Of a DNA stretch of 64,000 nt, positions 42,641 through 50,508 are shown in pieces. The stretch is from Streptomyces sp. 846.5. Its GTDB lineage: Bacteria > Actinomycetota > Actinomycetes > Streptomycetales > Streptomycetaceae. Each line of letters begins with the position of its first letter. Within the stretch, counting starts at the first letter, position 1. The position numbers and the translations under genes were made by a program. The DNA is taken from contig NZ_SOBN01000001.1 of NCBI RefSeq assembly GCF_004365705.1, positions 4,016,001 to 4,080,000 on the forward strand, read 5' to 3'. The notes under the pieces were generated by a model that made no database searches, had not been told where the DNA came from, and saw nothing but the letters and a program-made list of their open reading frames with translations.

Positions 42641-43045
42641 GTGAACCCCATCCCCGACCAGAGCGCCCCGGTCACCGTCCTGTACGACGCCGACGGCCAC
42701 CCCCACTACGCCACCACCGCCGGACCCCTGGTCCGCTACCAGCCCGCACAGGTCCAGCCCGTGGTCTACCAGCCCACCCCCATGCCCACCACCAACCCCG
42801 GCGCGCAGCCCACCGGCTACAGCATCGGCCGGGACCCGGTGGCCGTACGGCTGCTGGCCGGCGGCATCGGACTGGGCGCGGCCGGAGTCGGCATCGGGTT
42901 CCTGCTCCAGGCCCTGGCCGCCGCCACCACCGCCCTCGCAGCCCTCGCCGCAGTCCTCGCCCTGGTCTACGTCCTGATCCACTCCGGCGGCGGCAGCGGC
43001 CGGGGTGGCGCGGTCAACATCCGCATCTCCAACCGCAACCGCTGA
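42641..43045 (+). CDS. Mobile element transfer protein, SpdD-like
   Basis: 134 residues. A Pro/Gln/Tyr-rich N-terminal half with repeated YQPxxxQPVVYQP elements, then two long hydrophobic helices (LLAGGIGLGAAGVGIGFLLQ; AAATTALAALAAVLALVYVL), then a Gly/Arg tail. This layout is typical of SpdC/SpdD-type proteins near tra genes. Likely a membrane partner in intramycelial spread. Confidence 0.75.
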   Translation: MNPIPDQSAPVTVLYDADGHPHYATTAGPLVRYQPAQVQPVVYQPTPMPTTNPGAQPTGYSIGRDPVAVRLLAGGIGLGAAGVGIGFLLQALAAATTALAALAAVLALVYVLIHSGGGSGRGGAVNIRISNRNR

Positions 43046-43209
43046 CCCGACCGGCCTGCCCCTTCGGCCGTGCCACCCGAACCGCCGCCCGCAACCCCGG
43101 GGTGGTCGGTGCGGGTGGTGCGGGGGACCGGCAGACCCGCACCCCGCCGCTCTCGCCCTCGTACCACGGCACTTGACCTGTTCCACCCCTGATGTCCTGG
43201 GAGGACACC

Positions 43210-43701
43210 GTGTCCGTCGGAGAAACCACCATCACCATCGTCGGGAACCTGACCGAGGACCCCGACCTGAAGTTCACCGCCGCCGGAGTGGCCGCGGCCC
43301 GCTTCACCGTCGCCTCCACCCCGCGCACCTACGACAAGACCACCGGCCAGTGGGTCGACGGCACCGGCATGTTCCTGCGCTGCACCGCCTGGCGCGAGCT
43401 GGCCGACCACGCCACCGAGTCCCTGTCCAAGGGCATGCGCGTCATCATCAGCGGCCGTCTGCGCCAGCACAACTGGAAGAACGACCAGGGCGAGAACCGC
43501 TCCATGCTCCAGGTCGAGGTCGACGAGATCGGCCCCTCCCTCCGCTGGGCCACCGCCAAGGTCACCAAGGCCAACCGCACCAACGGCGGCAACGGCTTCG
43601 GCGCCCCCGCGCAGACCGACCAGTGGGCCACCGGCACCCCCGCCCCCAGCCCCGCCACGGCCGGGGCCGGTAGCGGGTTCAGCGAGGAACCCCCGTTCTA
43701 G
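43210..43701 (+). CDS. ssb: Single-stranded DNA-binding protein
   Basis: 163 residues from GTG 43210 (GGGAGG 5 bases upstream); an ATG at 43192 is less well placed. OB fold with TITIVGNLTEDPDLKFTAAG, AAARFTVASTPRTYDKTTGQ, FLRCTAWRELADHATESLSK and GMRVIISGRLRQHNWKNDQG, all standard SSB segments. A Gly/Pro/Ala linker leads to the tip SEEPPF, the acidic protein-interaction tail. An element-borne copy supports autonomous replication before transfer. Confidence 0.94.
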   Translation: MSVGETTITIVGNLTEDPDLKFTAAGVAAARFTVASTPRTYDKTTGQWVDGTGMFLRCTAWRELADHATESLSKGMRVIISGRLRQHNWKNDQGENRSMLQVEVDEIGPSLRWATAKVTKANRTNGGNGFGAPAQTDQWATGTPAPSPATAGAGSGFSEEPPF

Positions 43702-43803
43702 CAGCTCTCTTTGGCCCGCAGCGGCCGGACTCACCCGGCAAGGTTCCCCGGCCGCTGCGGCCCTCCCGGCACCGATTCCAGACCAGGCAGGAGAACACCC
43801 ACC

Positions 43804-44493
43804 ATGCACCACGACACCGAACCCGCACACCCCATCGCCCCGACCCGGCTGCCCGCACCGGGCCCGTGGGAGAGCATCGCCGCCCTGGTGGCGTGGCTGG
43901 ACGCCCACAACGGCACCGGCCAGCAGGAGACCGCGCTGCGGCTGCTGAAGGTCACCGAGGAAGCCGGAGAGGCCGCCGCCGCCTACATCGGCGCCACCGG
44001 CCAGAATCCCCGCAAGGGCACCACCCACACCCGCGCCGACGTCGCCGACGAACTGTGCGATGTGATCGTGTCCGCCATGGTCGCCCTGCACTCCTTCTCC
44101 GACCATCCCCGCCACCACCTGGCGGCCAAGCTCGCCGCCGTCACCGACCGCGTGCTCAGCCAGGACACGGTGACCGTCGCCGAACTCCACGCCACCGGCC
44201 AGGTCCAGGGCGAGGTGGCCCTGTCCGGCACCGTCACCAGCATCGAACGGCACGTCAGCAACGCCGGGTACCCGTGGGCTGAGGTCCGCTTCACCGACAC
44301 CACCGGATCGATCCGGGTCACGTTCTTCCCCAAGCCCTGGCTGCAGTTGCAGAACATCGTCGCCGAGGGACTGTGCTGCACCGTCACCGGCCTGCTCAAC
44401 GCCGGGAACGGGGAGCTGACCCTGATCGGCCAGCGCGTCGGACCCGCCGCCCGACAGCCGTCCAGCGCTTCGGCCGTGGGGGGTGCGCGGTGA
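43804..44493 (+). CDS. MazG-like NTP pyrophosphohydrolase fused to an OB-fold domain
   Basis: 229 residues from ATG 43804. Residues 20-115 look like a MazG-type alpha-helical NTP-PPase: LRLLKVTEEAGEAAAAYIGA supplies the first acidic pair and DVADELCDVIVSAMVAL the second ExxD-type metal site. Residues 130-215 form an OB-fold nucleic-acid-binding domain (GEVALSGTVTSIERHV, WAEVRFTDTTGSIRVTFFP, LCCTVTGLLNAGNGELTLIG), like those of replication factors. The next gene, a cytosine methyltransferase, overlaps by GTGA. The fusion suggests hydrolysis of a nucleotide in association with DNA, but this is inference. Confidence 0.8.
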   Translation: MHHDTEPAHPIAPTRLPAPGPWESIAALVAWLDAHNGTGQQETALRLLKVTEEAGEAAAAYIGATGQNPRKGTTHTRADVADELCDVIVSAMVALHSFSDHPRHHLAAKLAAVTDRVLSQDTVTVAELHATGQVQGEVALSGTVTSIERHVSNAGYPWAEVRFTDTTGSIRVTFFPKPWLQLQNIVAEGLCCTVTGLLNAGNGELTLIGQRVGPAARQPSSASAVGGAR

Positions 44494-45983
44494 GCGCCCC
44501 GACCTCGGGTCACCTGCTGTGCGGGGCCGGCGGGGACTCCAAGGGCTTCGCCAACGCTGGTTTCGACGTGGCCGTGGGCGCGAACCACTGGGACCGGGCG
44601 ATCGAGACCCACGCGGCGAACTTCCCCGACGCCGAGCACCTGTGCGTGGACCTGGACCACTACGACATGCGCAAACTCCCCAAGACGGATGTTCTGGTGG
44701 GGTCGCCGATCTGCTACGAGGGCAGTCCCGCCGACGGCGTCGCGCGCCCCAAGGCACCCCCGACGCCGGGGCAGTTGGACCTGCTGGAGCAGGGCCCGAT
44801 TGCGCACGCGGCGTGGGAGCGCACCCGGGCGACCGCGTACGACATCCTGCGCGCGGCCGAGATCCACGACTACAAGGCGATCGTGTGCGAGAACGTGGTG
44901 CGGTTCGCCACCGCCTGGCCGCTGTTCCCCTGGTGGCTGACCGGGTTCGAGCAGTTGGGCTACCGCCACCAGGTGGTCTCCGCCAACGCCGCCCACGTCG
45001 GCGACCCCGGCAACGACCCCGCCAGCCAGTGGCGGGACCGGATCTTCATCGTCTTCACCAAGCTGGCCATGGACGCCCCGGACCTGCGGCTGTCGCCGCG
45101 CGCCTGGTGCCCCACCTGCGGGGTGGACGTGGACGCCGTGCAGGCGTGGCGCAACGGCCGCAAGATCGGCAAGTACCGGCAGCAGTACGACTACCGCTGC
45201 CCCAACTCCGCCTGCCGCCACCAGGTGGTGGAGCCCTACGTCAGCCCGGCCGCCGCCGTCATCGACTGGACCGACCTGGGCACCCGCATCGGCGACCGCC
45301 CCACCCTGGGCATGCGGCCCTTGGCCGCGAACACGGTCAAGAAGATCCGGCTGGGCCTGGACCGCTACCGCACCCCGACCGTGGTCACCGTCAACCACGA
45401 CGACCGGGGCGGGGACGGCCGCGCCTTCCCCGCCGCCGGTAGCCCGCTGCCCACCCGCACGCTGCGGATCGGCGACGGGGTGGCCGTGCCGCCGCTGCTG
45501 GTGCCCACCGGCGGGAGCTGGAACGACAGCGCGGTACCGGTGACGGTGCCGATGCGCACCCGCACCACCCGCGAGAGCGAGGGCGTGCTGATCCCCGGGG
45601 CGTTCATCACCGAGCACCGCGGCGGCGGCTCCACCACCCGCCCCGTCGCCGACCCCCTCGCGACCATCACCGCCGGCGGCAACCACCACGGCCTGGTCAT
45701 CCCCTACCGCAAAGGAAAGCCGACCACCACCGCCGACCCCCTGCACACCATCGCCACCCACGAGAGCGCCGCCCTCGCCGGGGCCGGAGCGGACCTGGCC
45801 GCGCTGGAGCTGGAGGAGTGCCGGTTCCGGATGCTGTCCCCGCGCGAACACCTGCGCGCCCAGCGCTTCACCGACGACTACATCGTCAAGGGCAACGTCG
45901 GCGAACAGACCGCGCAAGCGGGCAACGCCGTGCCCTGCAACGTCGCCCAGTGGATCGCCAGCAAACTCCTGGAGGTGCTGTGA
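44490..45983 (+). CDS. C5 cytosine DNA methyltransferase with zinc-ribbon insert
   Basis: 497 residues from GTG 44490. Motif I: HLLCGAGGDSKGFANAGFDV. Motif IV: GSPICYEGSPADG with catalytic Cys75, where the usual PPC is PIC. Motif VI: IVCENVVRFA. Motif VIII: DRIFIVFTK. A zinc ribbon (CPTCGVDVDAVQAW, then CPNSACRHQ) is inserted near 205-250, before a variable target-recognition region. Motif X: GNAVPCNVAQWIASKLL at the C-terminus. It would methylate element and host DNA. No restriction endonuclease is adjacent, so it is orphan, perhaps protecting incoming element DNA from host restriction. Confidence 0.88.
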   Translation: MSAPTSGHLLCGAGGDSKGFANAGFDVAVGANHWDRAIETHAANFPDAEHLCVDLDHYDMRKLPKTDVLVGSPICYEGSPADGVARPKAPPTPGQLDLLEQGPIAHAAWERTRATAYDILRAAEIHDYKAIVCENVVRFATAWPLFPWWLTGFEQLGYRHQVVSANAAHVGDPGNDPASQWRDRIFIVFTKLAMDAPDLRLSPRAWCPTCGVDVDAVQAWRNGRKIGKYRQQYDYRCPNSACRHQVVEPYVSPAAAVIDWTDLGTRIGDRPTLGMRPLAANTVKKIRLGLDRYRTPTVVTVNHDDRGGDGRAFPAAGSPLPTRTLRIGDGVAVPPLLVPTGGSWNDSAVPVTVPMRTRTTRESEGVLIPGAFITEHRGGGSTTRPVADPLATITAGGNHHGLVIPYRKGKPTTTADPLHTIATHESAALAGAGADLAALELEECRFRMLSPREHLRAQRFTDDYIVKGNVGEQTAQAGNAVPCNVAQWIASKLLEVL

Positions 45984-46336
45984 GCATCCCCGGACCCGTC
46001 GGCGAACTCCCCCTGTGGGAAGCCGTCATGAACACCGCCGCCTACACCTGCCAGTGCACCGGCCAGTGCGGACGCTCCCACACCAAGACCGGCAAGCGCT
46101 GCGACCGCACCCACGGCGCCCTGGCCGCCGTCCACGGCGGACGCATCCTGCTCCTGGCCGCACCCGCCGACCCCACCGCCATGACCCAGCCCACCCACCG
46201 GCTGGTCACCCTGCCCGCGTCGGCACTCGCGGCGTGGTGCCCGGCCTGCCACGACGGCGCCCGCACCCGCGCCACCAAACAGCAACGCGCCACCACCCCG
46301 CCCCCGCCCGACATCGACACCCTGTTCACCCTCTAG
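45980..46336 (+). CDS. Small Cys/His-rich protein
   Basis: 118 residues from GTG 45980, overlapping the methyltransferase stop (GTGA) with GGAGG upstream. The middle carries TCQCTGQCGRSHTKTGKRCD, and AWCPACHDGARTR follows later, a likely zinc site. The pattern is seen in small actinomycete element proteins; function unknown. Confidence 0.68.
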   Translation: MSIPGPVGELPLWEAVMNTAAYTCQCTGQCGRSHTKTGKRCDRTHGALAAVHGGRILLLAAPADPTAMTQPTHRLVTLPASALAAWCPACHDGARTRATKQQRATTPPPPDIDTLFTL

Positions 46337-46358
46337 CCCCGGGAAGAAGCACCCGCCC

Positions 46359-46640
46359 GTGAGCCTGAAGACCTTCCCCGCGCACACCCTGCACTGCGAC
46401 GTATGCGGCCAGGAACTCACCGACCCCGTCAACGACCTGCCGTGGTGGTTCACCGACTTCACCGAGGCCCGCCTGTGCGCGCTGGGAGCCGGGTGGATCG
46501 CCACCGCCGACCAGTTCGCCATCTGCCCCGCACCCGACGACGCCCACCGCGACGCCGTCACCGCCCTGCTGCCCCCCGAGCCCGTGTTCGAGGTCCCCGG
46601 ACAGCTCAGCCTCGACACCGACCCCGAAACGCCCGCCTGA
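46359..46640 (+). CDS. Small protein with one CxxC motif
   Basis: 93 residues from GTG 46359. LHCDVCGQELTDPVNDLPWW near the N-terminus and an acidic C-terminus (LSLDTDPETPA). Soluble. Third cysteine-motif protein in this operon. No recognised family. Confidence 0.65.
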   Translation: MSLKTFPAHTLHCDVCGQELTDPVNDLPWWFTDFTEARLCALGAGWIATADQFAICPAPDDAHRDAVTALLPPEPVFEVPGQLSLDTDPETPA

Positions 46641-46735
46641 GCCTCCCTCAGCACCACCCCAGTACACGGCCGGGCGGGCGAGACCCCGACTCCGCCCGCC
46701 CGGCCGCACCAACCCCCGAAAGGACACCCCTGCTC

Positions 46736-47608
46736 ATGTCCGAGCTGCTGAACGCCGCCCTGGCCTGCGCCGCGCGCGGCTGGCACGTCTTCCTGCTGAT
46801 CCCCGGCGGCAAGCGCCCCGCCATCAAGAACTGGGACCAGCGCGCCACCACCGACCCCGCCGTCATCACCCACGGCTGGACCAACGGCGCCTACAACATC
46901 GGCATCGCCTGCGGCCCCTCCCACCTGCTGGTGGTCGACCTGGACACCCCCAAGCACCCCGGCGACACCCCGCCCCCGCCCTGGCACGACCAGGACGTGC
47001 ACACCGGCGCCGACGTCCTCGCCCACCTGGCCACAGACCAGGACCCCGGATGGCGCGAGACGTTCACCGTGGCCACCCCCAGCGGCGGCACCCACCTGTA
47101 CTACCAGGCACCCGCCGGCCGGACCTACCGCAACACCACCGGCACCCTCGGATGGAAGATCGACACCCGCGCCGCCGGAGGCCTGGTCGTCGCCCCCGGA
47201 AGCCAAACAGCCAAAGGCCCCTACACCGTGCTCAACGACGCCCCACCGGCGCCGCTGCCGCACTGGCTGGCCGACCTGCTGGCACCGGCCCCGCTGCGGC
47301 CCTCAGGGCCGCTGACGGTGCCGCTGCTGCGCGGCAGCGACCGGCGCACCCGCTACCTGAACGCCGCCATCACCCGCAGCATCACCGCCGTCCTGACCTC
47401 CCCCGAGCAGCGGCACAACGCCTGCCTGTTCGGCGCCGCCGCCTCACTGGGGGAGCTGATCGCCGGGGGCGAGCTGACCGAGTCCGAGGTGTTCCCCGCG
47501 CTGATGGACGCCGCCCGCGCGGTTGGCCAGGGCGAGGGTGAGGCCGCGCGCACCATCCGCTCCGGGTTCCGCCACGGCGCCCAGCGCCCGCGCACCCTGG
47601 CCGCCTGA
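46736..47608 (+). CDS. Bifunctional DNA primase/polymerase (prim-pol)
   Basis: 290 residues from ATG 46736. Prim-pol AEP fold: ACAARGWHVFLLIPGGKRPA at the start, the metal-binding LLVVDLDTPKHPG near residue 62, FTVATPSGGTHLYYQAPAG and IDTRAAGGLVVAPGSQTAKG. The C-terminal 90 residues are helical. In AICEs this protein works with a helicase to replicate the excised circle. That helicase partner lies downstream but is separated by the IS110 insertion. Both proteins are complete. Confidence 0.9.
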   Translation: MSELLNAALACAARGWHVFLLIPGGKRPAIKNWDQRATTDPAVITHGWTNGAYNIGIACGPSHLLVVDLDTPKHPGDTPPPPWHDQDVHTGADVLAHLATDQDPGWRETFTVATPSGGTHLYYQAPAGRTYRNTTGTLGWKIDTRAAGGLVVAPGSQTAKGPYTVLNDAPPAPLPHWLADLLAPAPLRPSGPLTVPLLRGSDRRTRYLNAAITRSITAVLTSPEQRHNACLFGAAASLGELIAGGELTESEVFPALMDAARAVGQGEGEAARTIRSGFRHGAQRPRTLAA

Positions 47609-47644
47609 TTCGAAAATCCCCCGCTCCGTGACCGTTTCCGCTGT

Positions 47645-48883
47645 TCAGAGCACTCCGATGGGTTGGAGGTTGACTTGGTAGCCGAGTTGGTTGAGTTGGC
47701 TGATGAGCCGTCGGGTCGCTCTGGTCTTGCCGGTGCGTTCGAGGAAGTAGTCGCCGCCGAGGTCGGCGTACTCGGCATCGTTGGTGAACATGTGCCAGAT
47801 GGCGACGAGGATGGAGTGCTCCAGAGCGACAAGGGCTCTCTTCTTGCCGCGGCGTCCGACCAGGCGCCGGTATCGGGAGGCGAGGTAGGTGTCCTTGGTG
47901 CGGGAGGCGGCGACGGCAGCCTGTCCGAGGGCGGCCTTGAGCCAGGGGTCGCCGTGCCGGGTCTTCCCGCTGCTGCTCTTGCCGGCCGATTCGTGGTTGC
48001 CGGGGCAGACGCCGGCCCAGGACGCCAGATCGCCGGCGGTGGGGAACCGCTCCATCTGGGCCCCGATCTCGGCCAGGATCACCTCGGCGGCGCGGGTGCC
48101 CACTCCGGGGATCGTGATCAGCAGGTCGATGCGGCGGCGAAAGGGCCGCACCTGCGCGTCGATCCGCTCGCTCAGCCGGTTCTCCATCGCCGTGCAGGCG
48201 TCGATCCGGTCGAGCATGGCCCGCAGCAAGAACGCGTGGTGGTCGGTGAAGTTGCCGGTCAGTGCCTCGACGAGGTCGGCGGTCTTGCGGCGCATGCTGC
48301 CCAGCGCCAGGTCCGCGAGCCGTCCGGGGTCACGTTCCCCGCCGATCAGGGCCTCCAGCATGGCCCGGGCCGACTTGCCCGTCAGGTCGGAGACCACGCT
48401 GGACAGCTTGATCCCGGAGTCCTCCAGCAGCTTCTCCGTCCGCTGGATCTCGCGGGTGCGCTCCCGGATGACCTCGGTGCGGTAGCGGGTCAGGTCCCGC
48501 AGCTGCCGGATCGGCTCCGGGGGCACGAAGCTGGCGCGGACCAGCCCGTACTCGACCAGCCGGGCAATCCACTCGGAGTCCTTCACGTCGGTCTTGCGGC
48601 CGGGCACCGACTTCATGTGCCGGGCGTTCAGCAGCCAGCACTCGATGTCGTGCTCCAGCAGGTAGAACACCGGCTTCCAGTACACGCCGGTGGCTTCCAT
48701 GCCGACCACGGTCACGCCCTCGGCCAGCAGCCAGTCCCGCATCGCCAGCAGTCCGCTGGTGACCGCGGGGAAGGTGCGGACCTCGCTGCGGCGCCGCTTC
48801 CCGGTGCTGGGCGCCCTCACGCACACCTTCACGTCGACCTTGCTGATGTCGATCCCCGCACACCGTTCGTGGATCACGTCCAT
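47645..48883 (-). CDS. IS110 family transposase (DEDD recombinase)
   Basis: 412 residues, full length. N-terminal RuvC-like DEDD domain: CAGIDISKVDVKVCVRAP, TVVGMEATGVYWKPVFYLL, and KSVPGRKTDVKDSEWIARL. C-terminal Tnp20 domain with TIPGVGTRAAEVILAEIGAQ and SWAGVCPGNHESAGKSSSGK, where the catalytic Ser lies, then RHGDPWLKAALGQAAVAASR. These enzymes recombine DNA guided by a bridge RNA encoded at the element end. No frameshift, so possibly active. Confidence 0.95.
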   Translation of the reverse strand: MDVIHERCAGIDISKVDVKVCVRAPSTGKRRRSEVRTFPAVTSGLLAMRDWLLAEGVTVVGMEATGVYWKPVFYLLEHDIECWLLNARHMKSVPGRKTDVKDSEWIARLVEYGLVRASFVPPEPIRQLRDLTRYRTEVIRERTREIQRTEKLLEDSGIKLSSVVSDLTGKSARAMLEALIGGERDPGRLADLALGSMRRKTADLVEALTGNFTDHHAFLLRAMLDRIDACTAMENRLSERIDAQVRPFRRRIDLLITIPGVGTRAAEVILAEIGAQMERFPTAGDLASWAGVCPGNHESAGKSSSGKTRHGDPWLKAALGQAAVAASRTKDTYLASRYRRLVGRRGKKRALVALEHSILVAIWHMFTNDAEYADLGGDYFLERTGKTRATRRLISQLNQLGYQVNLQPIGVL

Positions 48884-49120
48884 CGCCCCGGCACCTCCCT
48901 CCCTCGACAGCCGCGAGCGCGTGGCCGTCCAGCGGGGGTCCGCAGGCGTAAGAGTCTGATTCGCGTGCTCGGAGCAACATTTCCGGGTGCCTGTCGGTGG
49001 ACCCCCAGCGTCCTACTGAACCGCGGGCTCGGAACGCGCCAAGGCGAAACGACGTCGGCCAGACGGCCACCAACCAGATTTTCACCCACTCAGGGTCTGC
49101 CCGTAAGGGCTTCGGACTAC
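48884..49120 (-). ncRNA. Candidate bridge RNA region of the IS110 element
   Basis: The noncoding 5' flank of the transposase is where IS110-group elements encode the bridge RNA. The stretch has self-complementary parts, for example GGGGGTCC (48934-48941) with GGACCCCC (48999-49006). No conserved structure was computed, and the target- and donor-binding loops were not assigned. Location follows the family rule; the RNA itself is inferred. Confidence 0.4.
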
Positions 49121-49164
49121 TGAACCCCCGTCACCCCTGCTCCACTGCACCTGAGGGAGGTTCC

Positions 49165-50238
49165 GTGACTCCAACGCCCCCGCCACACCTGCGCGTCATC
49201 AACCCCGACCAGGCCCCCGAGGACGACCAGCCCCCGCAGGACCAGGGGCCGATGGCGTCCGGCTTCCCCACCCTGTGGACAGCCGACCAGCTCATGGGCA
49301 CTGTCTTCCCCGAACCCCGGTGGGCGGTGCCCGGCATCCTGGCCGAAGGGGTCACCCTGCTGACCGGACCGCCCAAGGTCGGCAAGTCCTGGCTCTCCCT
49401 GGGACTGGGGCTGACCGTGGCGGCGGGCGGCACCGCGTTCGGCACGATCCCCGTCACCGCAGGCCCCGTCCTCTACCTGGCGTTGGAGGACACCCCGCGT
49501 CGGCTCCAGAACCGGATGGGCAAGCTCCTTCAGGGCAAGCCCGCCCCGGGGGCGCTGACGCTGGTGACGACCTGCCCGCCGCTGCCGCAGGGCGGCGTGC
49601 AGGCCATCGCCGGCTGGCTCACCGAGCACCCCGACGCCCGCATGGTCGTCGTGGACGTCTTCGCCAAGGTGCGCGGACAGGCAGCCCCCGGATCTTCCGC
49701 CTATGACGCCGACTACACCGCCGTGTCGCAGGTCAAGCGGCTGGCCGACCACTTCGGGGTGGCCCTGGTCCTAGTCCACCACGTCCGCAAAGCCGCCTCT
49801 GACGACTTCCTCGCGGAAGTCTCCGGTACCAACGGCCTGGCGGGTGCAGCCGACACCACCATCGTCCTCAAGCGCGCCCGCGGCCAGGCCGACGGCGTCC
49901 TGCACATCACCGGCCGCGACGTGGACGAGACCGAACACGCCTTGGCATTCCAGCCCGAGACCGGGCACTGGCGGCTGCTGCCCGGCGCCGCCGCCGAGCA
50001 CACCATCGCCGACACCCGCGCCACCATCCTGCGCCACGTCCGCACCCACCCCGGTCAGCGCCCCAAGGACATCGCCGACGCCACCGGCCTGGACTACGAA
50101 CTCACCCGCAAGACCTGCTCACGCATGGCCGCCGACGGCCAACTCAAAGCCGCCAACGGCACCTACACCACCGCCCTGGGACACCCGGACACCCCCGGAA
50201 CTGTCCCAGCTGTCCCACTGTCCCAGCACACGCCCTGA
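49165..50238 (+). CDS. AAA/RecA-fold ATPase, replicative helicase-like (RepA-like)
   Basis: 357 residues from GTG 49165 with GGGAGG just upstream. RecA-like core: Walker A in TLLTGPPKVGKSWLSLGL near residue 65, Walker B in ARMVVVDVFAKVRG near 165, and VALVLVHHVRKAASDDFLAE near 205. It resembles hexameric RepA/RSF1010-type helicases. A C-terminal winged-helix segment (TILRHVRTHPGQRPKDIADA, LTRKTCSRMAADGQLK) follows. Works with the prim-pol in element replication. The 3' end contains part of the operator array that precedes xis. Confidence 0.85.
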   Translation: MTPTPPPHLRVINPDQAPEDDQPPQDQGPMASGFPTLWTADQLMGTVFPEPRWAVPGILAEGVTLLTGPPKVGKSWLSLGLGLTVAAGGTAFGTIPVTAGPVLYLALEDTPRRLQNRMGKLLQGKPAPGALTLVTTCPPLPQGGVQAIAGWLTEHPDARMVVVDVFAKVRGQAAPGSSAYDADYTAVSQVKRLADHFGVALVLVHHVRKAASDDFLAEVSGTNGLAGAADTTIVLKRARGQADGVLHITGRDVDETEHALAFQPETGHWRLLPGAAAEHTIADTRATILRHVRTHPGQRPKDIADATGLDYELTRKTCSRMAADGQLKAANGTYTTALGHPDTPGTVPAVPLSQHTP

Positions 50239-50280
50239 CCAGCACCGACGTCCCCGATGTGCCGGGACAGCACTGGGACA
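50176..50280. promoter_or_regulatory. Operator array of TGGGACA half-sites before xis-int
   Basis: Six half-sites: CTGGGACA (50176-50183), then CTGTCCCA at 50201, 50210 and 50218 (9 and 8 bp apart), CCGGGACAG (50262-50270) and CTGGGACA (50273-50280). The array mirrors the one at 34951-35047. The first half-sites lie inside the end of the helicase gene; the rest are just upstream of xis. Confidence 0.75.
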
Positions 50281-50322
50281 CCCCGCCCTAGCAACCGCTT
50301 CACACCTGGGGAGAAGCCCGCG

Positions 50323-50505
50323 ATGACCACCGCCGAAGCCCTGACCGTGCCCGAAGTCATGTCCGCCCTTCGACTGAGCCGTAGCAAGGTCTACGACCTG
50401 CTCCGCGCCCGTGAACTGCCCAGCTTCCACATCGGCCGGAGCCGTCGGATCGCCGCCGACGCCCTGGCCGAGTACATCCGCCGCCAGTCCGCTGAGGAGA
50501 ACTGA
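50323..50505 (+). CDS. xis: Excisionase (MerR/Xis-type HTH)
   Basis: 60 residues. TVPEVMSALRLSRSKVYDLL, RARELPSFHIGRSRRIAADA and LAEYIRRQ form the small winged helix of AICE excisionases. The ATG at 50323 has GGGGAGAAG upstream. It ends 3 bases before int. Xis biases the integrase toward excision. The preceding operator array suggests repression in the integrated state. Confidence 0.9.
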   Translation: MTTAEALTVPEVMSALRLSRSKVYDLLRARELPSFHIGRSRRIAADALAEYIRRQSAEEN

Positions 50506-50508
50506 TCC

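Larger units (their letters stand above)
47609..49130 (-). mobile_element. IS110-family insertion sequence (ends approximate)
   Basis: A transposase gene with flanking noncoding DNA lies antisense between the prim-pol and helicase genes of the replication module. IS110 elements lack terminal inverted repeats and make little or no target duplication, so the ends cannot be fixed by eye. They must fall between the prim-pol stop (47608) and the ribosome-binding site of the next gene (about 49150). About 230 bp upstream of the transposase is noncoding. Confidence 0.75.

Noticed and set aside
46736-50238. Prim-pol and helicase as one gene broken by the IS110 insertion
   Set aside because: Both proteins have complete domains, the first ends in a normal stop before the insertion, and the second has its own GGGAGG ribosome-binding site and GTG start.
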